A stretch of 64,000 bases of DNA from Thermococcus aggregans (GCF_024022995.1 NZ_CP099582.1:868001-932000), one strand, 5' to 3'. Positions 39,725 through 49,521 are shown, counted from the first letter of the stretch. Notes: generated by a model from the letters alone, not told the origin. A program made the numbers and translations.

Positions 39725-40525
39725 TTACTTTCCAAACCTTCTGTGCCGTTTTTGATATTCTCTTATTATCCTCAAAAAATCAATCTTTCTGAATTCCGGG
39801 AAGTAGACATCAACGAAGAAAAGCTCGCTATAAGCAATCTGATAAAGAAGGAAATTGCTTATCCTCACTTCCCCACCCGTTCTTATGACCACATCTGGAT
39901 CCGGCATATTAGGCACATAGAGATATTTCTTCAAAAGTCCTTCATTTATCTCATTTTTGTTTAGCTTTCCGGCTTGGACGTCTTCAACAATTCTTTTTAC
40001 GGCATCAACAATCTCGCTTCTTCCACCGTATGCAACAGCGATGTTTAGAGTATAGTTATTGTACTTCCTCGTAGCTTTCTCTGCTTCCTCCGCAGCTTCT
40101 CTCACGTTTTTTGGCAACAAATCTTTTCTGCCAAGAACATTAACCCTTATGCCATACTTGTGCACTCTTTCGTCATGAAGGAGTTCCTTAAACTTCTTTT
40201 CAAAGAGATCCATGAGCATCTTTACTTCTTCCTTGCTCCTCTTAAAGTTCTCAGTTGAGAAAGCGTAAACTGTCAGGGTTCTTATGCCCAGCTCCCTACA
40301 CCATTCAAGTATTTCCTCCAGTTTTCTGGAGCCAAAAAGGTGGCCGTACCAAGGAGGCTTGTCCAAAAGCCTTGCCCACCTTCTGTTACCATCCATTATG
40401 ATTGCCACGTGTTTAGGTATTTTTTCCGGCTGAGATTTGACCTTTTCAAAGAGATAGGACTCATACAGATCATAAGCGGGTTTAAATAAAATATGAGGAA
40501 TTTTGGAAACAATTCTATAGAGCAT
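39725..40525 (-). CDS. uppS: Cis-prenyltransferase (polyprenyl diphosphate synthase, UppS-like)
   Basis: Builds long cis-isoprenoid chains (in archaea the precursor of the dolichol-type glycan carrier) from isopentenyl diphosphate. 266 residues with the family motifs PKHVAIIMDGNRRWARLLDK (catalytic Asp near 44), GHLFGSRKLEEILEWCRELG, TVYAFSTENFKRSKEEV, VAYGGRSEIVDAVKRI and RTGGEVRISNFLLYQIAYSE followed by LFFVDVYFPEF. In front of the core it has about 35 residues with a hydrophobic-basic helix, as in other archaeal homologues. Overlap-free operon partner of the gamma-carbonic anhydrase gene 6 bases upstream. Confidence 0.95.
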   Translation of the reverse strand: MLYRIVSKIPHILFKPAYDLYESYLFEKVKSQPEKIPKHVAIIMDGNRRWARLLDKPPWYGHLFGSRKLEEILEWCRELGIRTLTVYAFSTENFKRSKEEVKMLMDLFEKKFKELLHDERVHKYGIRVNVLGRKDLLPKNVREAAEEAEKATRKYNNYTLNIAVAYGGRSEIVDAVKRIVEDVQAGKLNKNEINEGLLKKYLYVPNMPDPDVVIRTGGEVRISNFLLYQIAYSELFFVDVYFPEFRKIDFLRIIREYQKRHRRFGK

Positions 40526-40531
40526 CTTTCT

Positions 40532-41056
40532 TCACTCAATCCTCTTTCTCTTTGCTATGTGCATTTCAGCAAGCTCAATATAAATTTCGGCATTTTTCTT
40601 TGTCATTTCTATTTCCTCTTCACTGAGCTGCCTTACAACTTTGCCTGGGACACCTACAACAAGGCTGTAATCTGGAATCTCCTTCCCCGGAGGTATTAGA
40701 GCTCCAGCGCCTATAATAACGTGATTCCCAATTTTAGCCCCATCCAGAACCACAGCCCCCATTCCTACAATAACGTAATTTCCAATCTTTGCTCCGTGGA
40801 CAACGGCATTGTGACCTATTGTAACGTATTCCCCTATTATCGTGGGCATCCCATGAGAAGTGTGAATGCTAACATTGTCCTGAATGTTGGAACCCTTGCC
40901 TACGTATATCTGCTCTATGTCCCCCCTCAACACTGCCGAAGGCCAAACACTCGTTTTCTCCTCCAAGACGACGTCTCCGATTATGTAAGCGTTCTCATCC
41001 ACAAAAGCGGTTTCGTGAATTTTAGGCTTCTTTCCATTTAGCTCGTAAACCACCAT
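40532..41056 (-). CDS. Gamma-carbonic anhydrase family protein
   Basis: Left-handed beta-helix hexapeptide-repeat protein of 174 residues; the ATG at 41056 is preceded by GGTGGTAATC, and an in-frame start 48 bases upstream is not credible. Repeats of the form [IV]G-x4 are clear (IIGEYVTIGHNAVVHGAKIG, NYVIVGMGAVVLDGAKIGNH). The metal-binding histidines are in SIHTSHGM, IGHNAVVHGAKI (three His in total). Pyrococcus homologues (Cap) bind zinc and calcium. Whether it is a true carbonic anhydrase in vivo is not known. Confidence 0.92.
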   Translation of the reverse strand: MVVYELNGKKPKIHETAFVDENAYIIGDVVLEEKTSVWPSAVLRGDIEQIYVGKGSNIQDNVSIHTSHGMPTIIGEYVTIGHNAVVHGAKIGNYVIVGMGAVVLDGAKIGNHVIIGAGALIPPGKEIPDYSLVVGVPGKVVRQLSEEEIEMTKKNAEIYIELAEMHIAKRKRIE

Positions 41057-41130
41057 GATTACCACCAGTAATGGCTGGGTAAAACAACTTATAAACTTTA
41101 ACACCCTAAAAGGTATGTGGTGGAACGCTA

Positions 41131-41535
41131 ATGAGATACCGAAAAGGTGCCAGTGCTGAAAGAGAGCTCATAAAGATGCTGGAAAAAGAGGGGTTTGCAG
41201 TTTTGAGATCAGCCGGAAGCAAAAAAGTCGATATAGTTGCGGGAAACGGTAAGCTTTACCTTTGCATTGAAGTCAAAACCACGAAAAATGATAAAATCTA
41301 TTTAAGTGAGGATGAGGTTGAAAAGGTAAAAAGCTTTGCAAGCACCTTTGGGGGAAAGGGGATCATTGCGATTAAATTCATAAACAACGGATGGTATTTT
41401 TTTGAGGTTGAAAAGCTAAAAAAGAGCGGGAAAAATTATAGAATAACCCTTCAGATAGCAAAACATAAGGCTAAGACCTTTGATGAAATCCTCGGTAAGC
41501 AAAAGTCTCTAATCGAGGTGATTGGAAGTGAATAA
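41131..41535 (+). CDS. hjc: Holliday junction resolvase Hjc
   Basis: Structure-specific nuclease that cuts four-way DNA junctions in recombination. 134 residues (archaeal Hjc is about 120-135). The catalytic set is Glu in ASAERELIKMLEKEGF, Asp in SKKVDIVAGNGKLYLCIEVK and the E-x-K in LCIEVKTTK. N-terminal basic MRYRKGASAE resembles the DNA-binding start of Pyrococcus Hjc. It is divergent from the carbonic anhydrase and overlaps the next gene by 8 bases. Confidence 0.95.
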   Translation: MRYRKGASAERELIKMLEKEGFAVLRSAGSKKVDIVAGNGKLYLCIEVKTTKNDKIYLSEDEVEKVKSFASTFGGKGIIAIKFINNGWYFFEVEKLKKSGKNYRITLQIAKHKAKTFDEILGKQKSLIEVIGSE

Positions 41536-43066
41536 AAAGGCTGTTTTGATAACAATCCTTTTTTTGCTCTCTGTTTTAGAAGTGAGTGCCCAGCCTTCTC
41601 TGTTACTTGAGGTTGCTCAAGAGAGCTTTGAAGCAAAGCCCGGAGAGACAATCCTAGTTCCAGTTACACTGAGCAATATTGGTAATGAAACTGCAGAGAA
41701 TATAAGCATCTACATCTCGGGACCACTCATTGAAGGCGTCCTCTATAGTCAAGATGTCATAAAAAAGCTGGAACCTGGAGAAAAAGTTGAAAAAACACTG
41801 CCAATATATATTGAAAACCCCAAAGCTGGAGTTTATGACCTCAAAGTGGTTGCAAGGGTAGGAGCGGTGCTCGTTGAAGTTCCCATCTCTCTAAGAGTCC
41901 TCACAAAGGTGGGTTATTCAATTGATGTCGATGTAAAGGATAGGTACCTCCTTGGGGAAGATGTTGCCATAACGCTCAAGGTTTCTTCCTCGTCCAACGG
42001 GATAATTTTCGGAGACGTTTCTTATGAAATTTATAAAGGAAACACCTCAATCGCGGAGAAGTCTATTCATAACATCTTTCTTTACCCCGAATATCCAAAA
42101 AACAGGTGGGAGTACTTAATATTTCTTCCGAAGCCAGACGTGGGAAAATACACGGTTGTTATGAGAGCAAGATTTGGAGGAATATCAAAAACCATCGCAA
42201 AGAGCTTTGAGGTCTATCAAAGGAAGCTGAGGTATGAGACCAAATTCGAGAGGGGCATAATATACGTGAGAGTTTTAGATGAGAAAGGAAACGGAGTAGA
42301 GGGAATACCAGTGACAATAGAAGGTACCGAGCTGAAAACGAATTCCTACGGAATGGCTTTTATTGAGGCAAAAGAACCCGGAACTTACCACATAACCCTG
42401 AATCTCGATGGAAAGATAGTTGAGACATTTGTTGAAGTTAAAAAGCTTTTCATGAACTATGAGCAGAGAAACGAAACGCTTTTAGTCTACGTTAGGGACT
42501 CGGCAGGAAAAGGCATAGGAAACGTGACCATAGAAGCCATAGGACCAATTGGGAAGACATATGGTGTAACGGACGAAAACGGGACGGCATTGATAAATTT
42601 AAACGAAACCGGGTTTGGTAGCATTTCTCTAAAGGCCGAAAGCGATAGGTATCTGGGAGCTGAGGCAATAATAACTGTTAAAGAACCCAAAAAACCGGAA
42701 ACCAAGACTCCAATCCAAACAACTTCCACCCCCATAAACCAGACAACACCAATTCAGCCAGTAAAGCCGAAAGACTATGGAAACTTACCCATAATCCTGG
42801 TTCTCTCCGCAGTAATCTTTGGGAGCACTTCTTATTTGGCCCTTTTCAGGCCCCTCAAATTTGAAGAACAGCTTGACAAATACTATTTTGTAAAGGTTAG
42901 AGCCCCAAGGGTAAGAGAGCTTCACAACTTCAGGTATGAAAAAGCAATAAACGCCGTCGATGCAAGGGCAACAAAGGGGAAGATAACAATAGAAGACGGC
43001 AGAATAATATGGGAGATAGACAAGCTTGAACCCGGGGAGGAAGCCTTTCTTCAGGCAATTCTTTGA
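41528..43066 (+). CDS. Secreted/anchored protein with CARDB and PEGA-like domains
   Basis: A 512-residue surface protein. GTG 41528 is chosen because GAGGTGATT ends 4 bases before it; it opens on a signal peptide (VNKKAVLITILFLLSVLEVS, cut after AQ or SAQ). Domains: a CARDB/NEW3-like adhesion domain (QESFEAKPGETILVPVTLSN, about 30-120), a second similar sheet domain to 215, two carboxypeptidase-regulatory-like repeats (GNGVEGIPVTIEGTELKTNS near 255 and GKGIGNVTIEAIGPIGKTYG near 330), a Thr/Pro linker (about 395-415), a membrane helix (LPIILVLSAVIFGSTSYLAL) and a 75-residue cytoplasmic tail. Domain names are by pattern, not by search. Confidence 0.75.
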   Translation: MNKKAVLITILFLLSVLEVSAQPSLLLEVAQESFEAKPGETILVPVTLSNIGNETAENISIYISGPLIEGVLYSQDVIKKLEPGEKVEKTLPIYIENPKAGVYDLKVVARVGAVLVEVPISLRVLTKVGYSIDVDVKDRYLLGEDVAITLKVSSSSNGIIFGDVSYEIYKGNTSIAEKSIHNIFLYPEYPKNRWEYLIFLPKPDVGKYTVVMRARFGGISKTIAKSFEVYQRKLRYETKFERGIIYVRVLDEKGNGVEGIPVTIEGTELKTNSYGMAFIEAKEPGTYHITLNLDGKIVETFVEVKKLFMNYEQRNETLLVYVRDSAGKGIGNVTIEAIGPIGKTYGVTDENGTALINLNETGFGSISLKAESDRYLGAEAIITVKEPKKPETKTPIQTTSTPINQTTPIQPVKPKDYGNLPIILVLSAVIFGSTSYLALFRPLKFEEQLDKYYFVKVRAPRVRELHNFRYEKAINAVDARATKGKITIEDGRIIWEIDKLEPGEEAFLQAIL

Positions 43067-43141
43067 ATCGTCTTTTTTCTTTGGAAAAATTTTTAAGCTT
43101 CAATGCCTCATTAAGACAAGCATCTAAATGGAGGGATTGGA

Positions 43142-44179
43142 ATGGTTGATTGGAAGCTTATGCAAAAGGTTATCGAGGCTCCAGGGGTTTCTGGATACGA
43201 GTTCATGGGAATCAGAGATGTTGTAATCGAAGCTTTGAAGGATTATGTGGATGAAATTAAAGTTGACAAGCTTGGAAACGTCATTGCCCATAAGAAAGGT
43301 GACAAGCCAAAGGTGATGATAGCTGCCCACATGGACAAAATAGGGCTTATGGTGAACCACATAGACGAAAAAGGTTATCTACATGTTGTTAGAGTTGGGG
43401 GCGTTGATCCAAGGACGCTTGTAGCACAGAGGGTAAGGATATTTGGAGAAAAAAGAGAAATATACGGTGTAGTTGGACACATCCCACCCCATTTAACCAA
43501 GCCCGAAGAGAGAACCAAAGCCGCCGATTGGGACACAATAGTTATCGACATCGGAGCTGATTCAAAGGAAGAGGCAGAGAAGTTGGGTGTGAAGGTAGGA
43601 ACCATAGCGGAATTTGCTCCCGCTTTTACGAGACTTAACGAAAACCGCTTTGCATCCCCATACCTGGACGATAGGATATGCCTTTACGCCATGATAGAAG
43701 CGGCAAGAGCTTTGGAAGAGCACCAAGCAGATATATACTTTGTGGCAAGCGTCCAAGAGGAAGTCGGACTAAGGGGAGCCAGAGTAGCGAGCTATGCCAT
43801 TGATCCAGAGATTGGAATAGCTATGGACGTTACCTTTGCCAAACAGCCCGGAGACAAGGGCAAGATAGTGCCAGAGCTTGGAAAAGGTCCTGTAATGGAT
43901 GTCGGACCAAACATAAATCCAAAGGTTAGAGCATTTGCAGACGAGGTGGCCAAGAAATATGGGATACCTCTTCAAGTAGAGCCCAGCCCAAGACCAACTG
44001 GGACTGATGCAAACATCATGCAAATAAACCGCGAGGGAGTAGCAACGGCTGTCCTTTCGATTCCAATAAAATACATGCACTCCCAAGTTGAGTTAGCCGA
44101 TGCAAGAGACGTTAATAATACGATAAAGCTTGCAAAACACCTGCTTGAAGAGCTCAAACCCATGGAACTAACTCCATAA
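43142..44179 (+). CDS. M42 family TET-type aminopeptidase
   Basis: Cobalt/zinc aminopeptidase that forms dodecameric tetrahedral (TET) particles which degrade peptides. 345 residues. Metal and catalytic residues in the family's order: [12 protein letters not shown] (His, Asp), [12 protein letters not shown] (bridging Asp), [12 protein letters not shown] (catalytic Glu and metal Glu), [12 protein letters not shown] (Asp) and [12 protein letters not shown] (His). Annotation as endoglucanase, often given to this family, is a legacy error. ATG 43142 has GGAGGGAT before it. Substrate preference of the TET paralogue (Leu-, Glu- or Lys-type) cannot be told. Confidence 0.93.
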   Translation: MVDWKLMQKVIEAPGVSGYEFMGIRDVVIEALKDYVDEIKVDKLGNVIAHKKGDKPKVMIAAHMDKIGLMVNHIDEKGYLHVVRVGGVDPRTLVAQRVRIFGEKREIYGVVGHIPPHLTKPEERTKAADWDTIVIDIGADSKEEAEKLGVKVGTIAEFAPAFTRLNENRFASPYLDDRICLYAMIEAARALEEHQADIYFVASVQEEVGLRGARVASYAIDPEIGIAMDVTFAKQPGDKGKIVPELGKGPVMDVGPNINPKVRAFADEVAKKYGIPLQVEPSPRPTGTDANIMQINREGVATAVLSIPIKYMHSQVELADARDVNNTIKLAKHLLEELKPMELTP

Positions 44180-44224
44180 AAAACCTTATCTTTCCTTATT
44201 CCCTAATTATTTTTGGTGTTGTGC

Positions 44225-44644
44225 GTGAAGAAGGAAGATATCAAGTATAAAAAGAAGCTCATAGAAGAAAGCATTCAGAAAGTAAGGTCTTCAATGCCCA
44301 AAACCCAAGAGAGATTTTCAAAAATGGGCCTTGCCAAAGATGGGATATACAAGCAAATTGAATTTGCAATTCAAAACCTCCTCGATGCTCTTAATGAAAT
44401 CTCTTCCAGTTTAGAAATTGAGGCAGTTAGCTATCGCGGGATAATTGAGAGTCTGCATAAGGAGAAAATTATTGGAGATGAACTGAAAGAGAAGCTTGAT
44501 TTTCTGGTTCAGTTAAGAGAAGTCCTGATTTACAATTACGATCTCATTAACGACGAAATAGCCTTTAGGAATATGGAAGAATACCTGCAGTTTCTTGAGG
44601 AGGGTTTGAAATTCTTAAGCTCCTTTTTGGAGGGTGAGGAGTGA
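44225..44644 (+). CDS. HEPN (DUF86/HepT-like) protein with altered active-site motif
   Basis: A 139-residue helical protein from GTG 44225. The C-terminal 70 residues, SYRGIIESLHKEKIIGDELK then LVQLREVLIYNYDLINDEIA and FLEEGLKFLSSFLE, follow the HepT/DUF86 plan of the HEPN superfamily. The RNase motif R-x4-6-H (usually RN.LVH.Y) is LREVLIYNYD here, with Tyr in place of His, so ribonuclease activity is doubtful. No nucleotidyltransferase (MNT) partner is next to it; its stop overlaps the archaemetzincin start by 4 bases. Confidence 0.7.
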   Translation: MKKEDIKYKKKLIEESIQKVRSSMPKTQERFSKMGLAKDGIYKQIEFAIQNLLDALNEISSSLEIEAVSYRGIIESLHKEKIIGDELKEKLDFLVQLREVLIYNYDLINDEIAFRNMEEYLQFLEEGLKFLSSFLEGEE

Positions 44645-45195
44645 GAATAGCTCTACTCCCGCTGGTAGTGAAAGAAGTTGAAAAAGACGTTCTGAAAGCA
44701 GTGAAAGAGCATGTTGAAGAATTCTACTCAAGATTTGGGTTTAAAGTGGAAACCTTACCTCCCAAAACTGCAAGCGACGTCTTTTTCTCCTACAACCCAC
44801 TTAGGGGACAGTTTCTTGGGAGGTTTTTCCTCATGAAAGTTGCAGAGCATAGGAAAGGCTTTTCGGCAGTTTTGGGTGTCACGGATGGAGATCTCTACGA
44901 GGAGGGAATGAACTTCATCTTTGGACTCGCTAACCCACACCTAAAGGCCGCTATAATCTCCCTCGCAAGGTTAAGGCCGGAGTTTTACAACGAAAAGGAT
45001 GGGGAAGTTTTAAAGGAAAGGGCCATAAAAGAGGCAATGCACGAACTCGGCCATGTGTTCGGGCTTACCCATTGCGAAAACCCAAGATGCGTAATGCATT
45101 TTTCAAATTCAATAATTGATACTGACTATAAAGGAAAAAACTACTGTGAAAGGTGCTTGAATAAATTAAAAAGAAACCTGGAGGGGATGATATGA
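44641..45195 (+). CDS. amzA: Archaemetzincin (zinc metalloprotease)
   Basis: Member of the archaemetzincin family of small zinc peptidases; 184 residues from GTG 44641, overlapping the gene before by 4 bases. The active site is HELGHVFGLTHCENPRCVM (HExxHxxGxxH, then Cys-x4-Cys and the Met-turn), followed by two more cysteines in YCERCLNKL; four cysteines are the family's structural zinc site. The position of the motif near the C-terminus (about 138-157) is as expected. Its physiological substrates are unknown. Confidence 0.95.
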   Translation: MRIALLPLVVKEVEKDVLKAVKEHVEEFYSRFGFKVETLPPKTASDVFFSYNPLRGQFLGRFFLMKVAEHRKGFSAVLGVTDGDLYEEGMNFIFGLANPHLKAAIISLARLRPEFYNEKDGEVLKERAIKEAMHELGHVFGLTHCENPRCVMHFSNSIIDTDYKGKNYCERCLNKLKRNLEGMI

Positions 45196-45743
45196 TAGAG
45201 ATCGAACTCAAAGGGCATGCAGACGATAAGGTGTTTGAGAGGGTGAGGGAAAACTTTACCTTCATGAGAAAGGAAGTTCATGAGGACATTTACTTCAGCC
45301 ACCCATGCAGAGATTTTTCAGAAACGGATGAAGCATTAAGGATAAGGATAAAGCGCTTCAATGGCCATTTTGAGGCATTTCTTACATATAAGGGCCCAAA
45401 GATTGACAGCATTTCAAAGAGCAGAAAGGAAATAGAGGTCAGTATTGAAGACGTTGATGCATATCTTGAGCTTCTAAATCTTCTCGGCTTTAGGGAAATT
45501 CTCACAGTGAAAAAGACTAGAGAAAAGTACTATGTGGAAAAAGGCGTCACCATTACGTTAGATGAAGTTGAAGGTCTTGGGAAGTTCGTTGAGATAGAAA
45601 AACTCGCAAAAGATGAAGAAGAAGTGCAAAAAGAAGTCCCAAGGCTCATGGAGATTCTGAAATCACTTGGAATCAAAAAGTTTGAGAGAAAATCTTATCT
45701 TGAGCTGCTAATGGAAAAGCTCAACTCTTCAACAGAGCTCTAA
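45192..45743 (+). CDS. CYTH domain protein (class IV adenylyl cyclase-like)
   Basis: A triphosphate-binding tunnel protein of 183 residues. The N-terminus MIEIELKGHADDKVFERVRE contains the family EXEXK-type motif (IEIELK). Other conserved parts are DEALRIRIKRFNGHFEAFLT, TYKGPKI, SRKEIEVSIEDVDAYLELL and VTITLDEVEGLGKFVEIEKL. Archaeal members include class IV adenylyl cyclases (CyaB) and triphosphatases; which reaction this one does is open. Overlaps the archaemetzincin by 4 bases and the convergent EcfA-type gene by 23 bases. Confidence 0.92.
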   Translation: MIEIELKGHADDKVFERVRENFTFMRKEVHEDIYFSHPCRDFSETDEALRIRIKRFNGHFEAFLTYKGPKIDSISKSRKEIEVSIEDVDAYLELLNLLGFREILTVKKTREKYYVEKGVTITLDEVEGLGKFVEIEKLAKDEEEVQKEVPRLMEILKSLGIKKFERKSYLELLMEKLNSSTEL

Positions 45744-46560
45744 GGGCTTTTATAAGCTCTTTATCATTTAGAGCAGCTTTTTCGAGAAGCCCCTTTCTTT
45801 TCAATTCAGCCCCTATTTTTACGCTGACCGGGATTTTGATGCCAAGCTTCCTTAGGTAATCTGCCTCCTCAAAAATCTCCCTCGGTTTTCCTTCCATTAC
45901 TAGCTCGCCTTTATCAAGAACTATTATTCTGTCAGCAAAATCGAATAGGTACTCGGTATTGTGTTCGACGAGAAGTATTGTAATCCCCTGCTCCTTGTTT
46001 AGAAGGGTTATCAAGCTTAAAACCTGCTCCCTGCCTACAGGGTCGAGCTGGGAAGTTGGCTCGTCAAGCACGAGAACTTCGGGCTTAAGGGCCAAGACGC
46101 TTGCTATTACAAGCCTCTGCTTCTGTCCACCGCTCAAGTTCGGAGGGAATTCTTTCTCAAGCCCTTCAAGCCCGGTAATTTTCAACGCCCAGTGAACTCT
46201 CCTTCTTATTTCTTCAACGTCCAAGCCGAGATTTTCAAGGGCAAAGGCAACTTCTTCCTCAACAGTCATATTAAACAGCTGGGAGTCGGGATTCTGAAGC
46301 ACAAGCCCCACAATCTTCGAAAGCTCTGCCACGCTTGCTTCCTTCGTGTTGTAGCCCTTTACAAAAACATTGCCCCTAAAATCCCCCCTTATCGAATGAG
46401 GGATTATCCCATTGAAAGTTAAACACAGTGTAGACTTGCCGCTTCCGCTTGCTCCCAAAATGCCTAAAAACTCGCCCTTTTTAACCCTAAAACTGACGTC
46501 CTTGAGGGAGTAGTCCTTTGCTCCAGCGTATTTAAAGCTCAGCTCTTCCACTCTTATCAT
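45721..46560 (-). CDS. ECF/CbiO-type ABC transporter ATP-binding protein, solitary
   Basis: A 279-residue ATPase of the cobalt/energy-coupling-factor group. Walker A GILGASGSGKSTLCLTFNGI, Q-loop LVLQNPDSQLFNMTVEEEVA, signature NLSGGQKQRLVIASVLALKP, Walker B EVLVLDEPTSQLDPVGRE and switch LLVEHNTEYLFDFADRI are intact, with the C-terminal subdomain (EADYLRKLGIKIP). ECF modules normally have two ATPases, an EcfT and an S-component; none of these is adjacent. The gene before it, two bases away, is trkH, so they are presumably co-transcribed although functionally unrelated. Confidence 0.9.
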   Translation of the reverse strand: MIRVEELSFKYAGAKDYSLKDVSFRVKKGEFLGILGASGSGKSTLCLTFNGIIPHSIRGDFRGNVFVKGYNTKEASVAELSKIVGLVLQNPDSQLFNMTVEEEVAFALENLGLDVEEIRRRVHWALKITGLEGLEKEFPPNLSGGQKQRLVIASVLALKPEVLVLDEPTSQLDPVGREQVLSLITLLNKEQGITILLVEHNTEYLFDFADRIIVLDKGELVMEGKPREIFEEADYLRKLGIKIPVSVKIGAELKRKGLLEKAALNDKELIKALRALLKS

Positions 46561-46562
46561 AC

Positions 46563-48047
46563 TTACTCCCTCTCCACAAGCCTAGGCAGCATCAGGGCAA
46601 CGCCAAATATGAACACAAGAGTTGAGAATATTTCCAACCTTCCAATCCACATATGAAGGATAAGGAGAATCTTAACGTCTAAAGGCAGCGATGGCGAGGT
46701 TATTCCTATACTCAACCCAACATTTCCTTGGGCTGAGGCAACCTCAAAGAATGCATCCGCCAAGCTGGCCCCTACCCTAAGCATGACCCATATTGTTCCA
46801 ATTAACAGAAAAGCAATGTAGGTCATGGTAAATCCCAAAACCTCTTGCAGGTCTTCTTCCGTAAAAATGTAGTCGCCAATTTTCCTTTTTATGACGGCTC
46901 CCTTAGGGAGAATAGCCTGCTGGATTGTCCACTTTAACGTCTGGAACGTTAGAGTTATGCGGATAAGCTTTATACCTCCGGCCGTACTACCTGCGCCTCC
47001 TCCAACCACCATTAAGAAGCCTATAAGGAGCTTTGCAAGCTCTGGGTATTGAGACAAATCCGAGATAGAAAAACCAGTACACGTTATTGCAGAGACAGCA
47101 TGAAAAACGGCCTCTCTAAAGGATTCCCCAATTGGCACTCCATTGTAAATTAGGAGAGCATACCCAATAAGAGCAATGGCTGGAGCTAAGAAGAAGAACA
47201 TGTACTTAACCTGAATATCCCTGAAGAAAGGTGCAAGAGACCGCTCTTTAAAAAGCTTGTAATGAACGGTAAAGTTTGTCGCACCCATTATCATAAGAAA
47301 GATCGTGATCGCCTCTATGCTGAGACTGTTGAAAAATCCTATACTCAGGTCATGAGAACTCATACCACCGGTCCCAAGACCTGTCATTGAGTGTATCACT
47401 GCATCAAAGAGCCCCATACCGTTTATGTAATAAAGATATACACCCACAATTGTCAAAACTGCGTATATTTTGAATATTACCTTCGAAGTGTTTGCCAAGT
47501 TCGGGAGAATCCTCTCAGTTCTTGCTTCTGCTTTGTAGAGCCTCGCTGCAGCAACCCCAGGACGAATCAAGACGGTCAGGGCAACTAAGACTATGCCAAC
47601 TCCGCCGAGCCACTGCATCCATGCTCTCCAGAAGAGGATTATATGGGGATAGCTTTCTAAATTGCGCATCATTGTCAGTCCAGTTCCAGTCCACGCGGAC
47701 ATGCTCTCAAAATAAGAGTCAACAAAACCCATGCCTGCTATTTTCATGAAAGGAACAACGCTAACAAAAGAGGCAAAAAGCCATACAAAGGCTGCTGAAA
47801 TCATAGCTTGTCTCAGGTTTACATCCTCTATGTGCTCAGAATGTTGAGCTAGCCATGCCCCGAGAAGAATACATGCCAGGCCCGGAAGCACAAAATAAGG
47901 GACATACTTAATCTCCTCTCTGTAAACCCACGTAATCAAGACCGGGATTAGATAAGCAACACCTATACCCTGAAGAAGTGCCCCTATTAGGTTCCTTATG
48001 ACAAAGATGTCATCGGCGATGTTGATGTACTTTCGAAGCTCTAGCAT
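46563..48047 (-). CDS. trkH: Trk-type potassium transporter TrkH
   Basis: Membrane pore subunit that takes up potassium. 494 residues with about ten to twelve hydrophobic segments. The four pore-loop sequences of the Trk family are visible: SAWTGTGLTMMRN, SMTGLGTGGMSSH, AITCTGFSISDLS and AQGNVGLSIG. TrkA, the NAD-binding regulator, is not in the window. ATG 48047. A potassium transporter fits the high internal potassium of hyperthermophiles. Confidence 0.92.
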   Translation of the reverse strand: MLELRKYINIADDIFVIRNLIGALLQGIGVAYLIPVLITWVYREEIKYVPYFVLPGLACILLGAWLAQHSEHIEDVNLRQAMISAAFVWLFASFVSVVPFMKIAGMGFVDSYFESMSAWTGTGLTMMRNLESYPHIILFWRAWMQWLGGVGIVLVALTVLIRPGVAAARLYKAEARTERILPNLANTSKVIFKIYAVLTIVGVYLYYINGMGLFDAVIHSMTGLGTGGMSSHDLSIGFFNSLSIEAITIFLMIMGATNFTVHYKLFKERSLAPFFRDIQVKYMFFFLAPAIALIGYALLIYNGVPIGESFREAVFHAVSAITCTGFSISDLSQYPELAKLLIGFLMVVGGGAGSTAGGIKLIRITLTFQTLKWTIQQAILPKGAVIKRKIGDYIFTEEDLQEVLGFTMTYIAFLLIGTIWVMLRVGASLADAFFEVASAQGNVGLSIGITSPSLPLDVKILLILHMWIGRLEIFSTLVFIFGVALMLPRLVERE

Positions 48048-48141
48048 TGGGTCACCACATTGTCTAAGGAGGATAGGGCGTTAAAAAATTTTCGAGAATC
48101 CAGACAACGTTTTTAAAAACAAAATAGACAGTGAACATTAG

Positions 48142-49041
<900 letters not shown>

Positions 49042-49130
49042 TTTTGTTCTCCTGCCCTTAATTTTTCTATTTGAATGCTTTTTTAATGAAGCAAATAAAA
49101 AGAGGAATAATCATTGTTTTAGCTCGGCAT

Positions 49131-49217
49131 TGGCGCCGGGGCGGGGATTTGAACCCCGGCGGGCAAACGCCCAGTGGATCTCGAGTCCACCGCCTTCCCT
49201 GGCTAGGCTACCCCGGC
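49131..49217 (-). tRNA. tRNA-Ser (anticodon CGA)
   Basis: Read on the minus strand: acceptor stem GCCGGGG pairing with CCCCGGC, discriminator G and an encoded CCA end; D arm GTAGCCTAGCC...; anticodon stem-loop GGTGGACTCGAGATCCACT with CGA at the apex; a long variable arm GGGCGTTTGCCC typical of serine tRNA; T arm GGGGTTCAAATCCCC. Length 87 with CCA. The anticodon decodes UCG. No intron. A TATA box sits about 25-35 bases upstream. Confidence 0.97.
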
Positions 49218-49242
49218 GCTCGATTTTGAATAAAAGAGAGCG

Positions 49243-49252
49243 ACTTATAAAT
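49243..49252 (-). promoter_or_regulatory. TATA box of tRNA-Ser
   Basis: Complement reads ATTTATAAGT about 26-35 bases before the 5' end of the tRNA, the standard archaeal spacing. Confidence 0.7.
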
Positions 49253-49304
49253 CTTGCTGGTTCTTAAGAAGTAGTTATGTAAAAAATCTAAAAATGGAAA
49301 ATTT

Positions 49305-49418
49305 TCACTCATCATCCATGCATGAAGCCAATCCACACAACAACAGTATCGGGAAGTCCTCAAAACTTATTCTGTCCTCGATAATCTTTTTTCTAACAAT
49401 CTCTCTGAGATTTATCAT
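49305..49418 (-). CDS. Small 37-residue protein with own promoter
   Basis: A tiny gene that most gene finders would skip. The ATG (complement at 49416-49418) is preceded by GGAGGAGGTGGGTGAG, an exceptionally strong ribosome site, and a TATA-like AAAATTTAAG lies near 49455-49464, about 40 bases before the start. It encodes MINLREIVRKKIIEDRISFE followed by DFPILLLCGLASCMDDE, a basic amphipathic start, a hydrophobic segment with two cysteines and an acidic end. No family recognised. It lies between tRNA-Ser and hypE. Its promoter, leader and ribosome site make it more than chance; its function is unknown. Confidence 0.6.
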   Translation of the reverse strand: MINLREIVRKKIIEDRISFEDFPILLLCGLASCMDDE

Positions 49419-49521
49419 CTCACCCACCTCCTCCACCGAAAAAAGTCGTGGATTCTTAAATTTTTGTGACTAAAAACAGGTATTAATGAATACAAAAGTG
49501 CATTGAAAATAAGAATAAATA

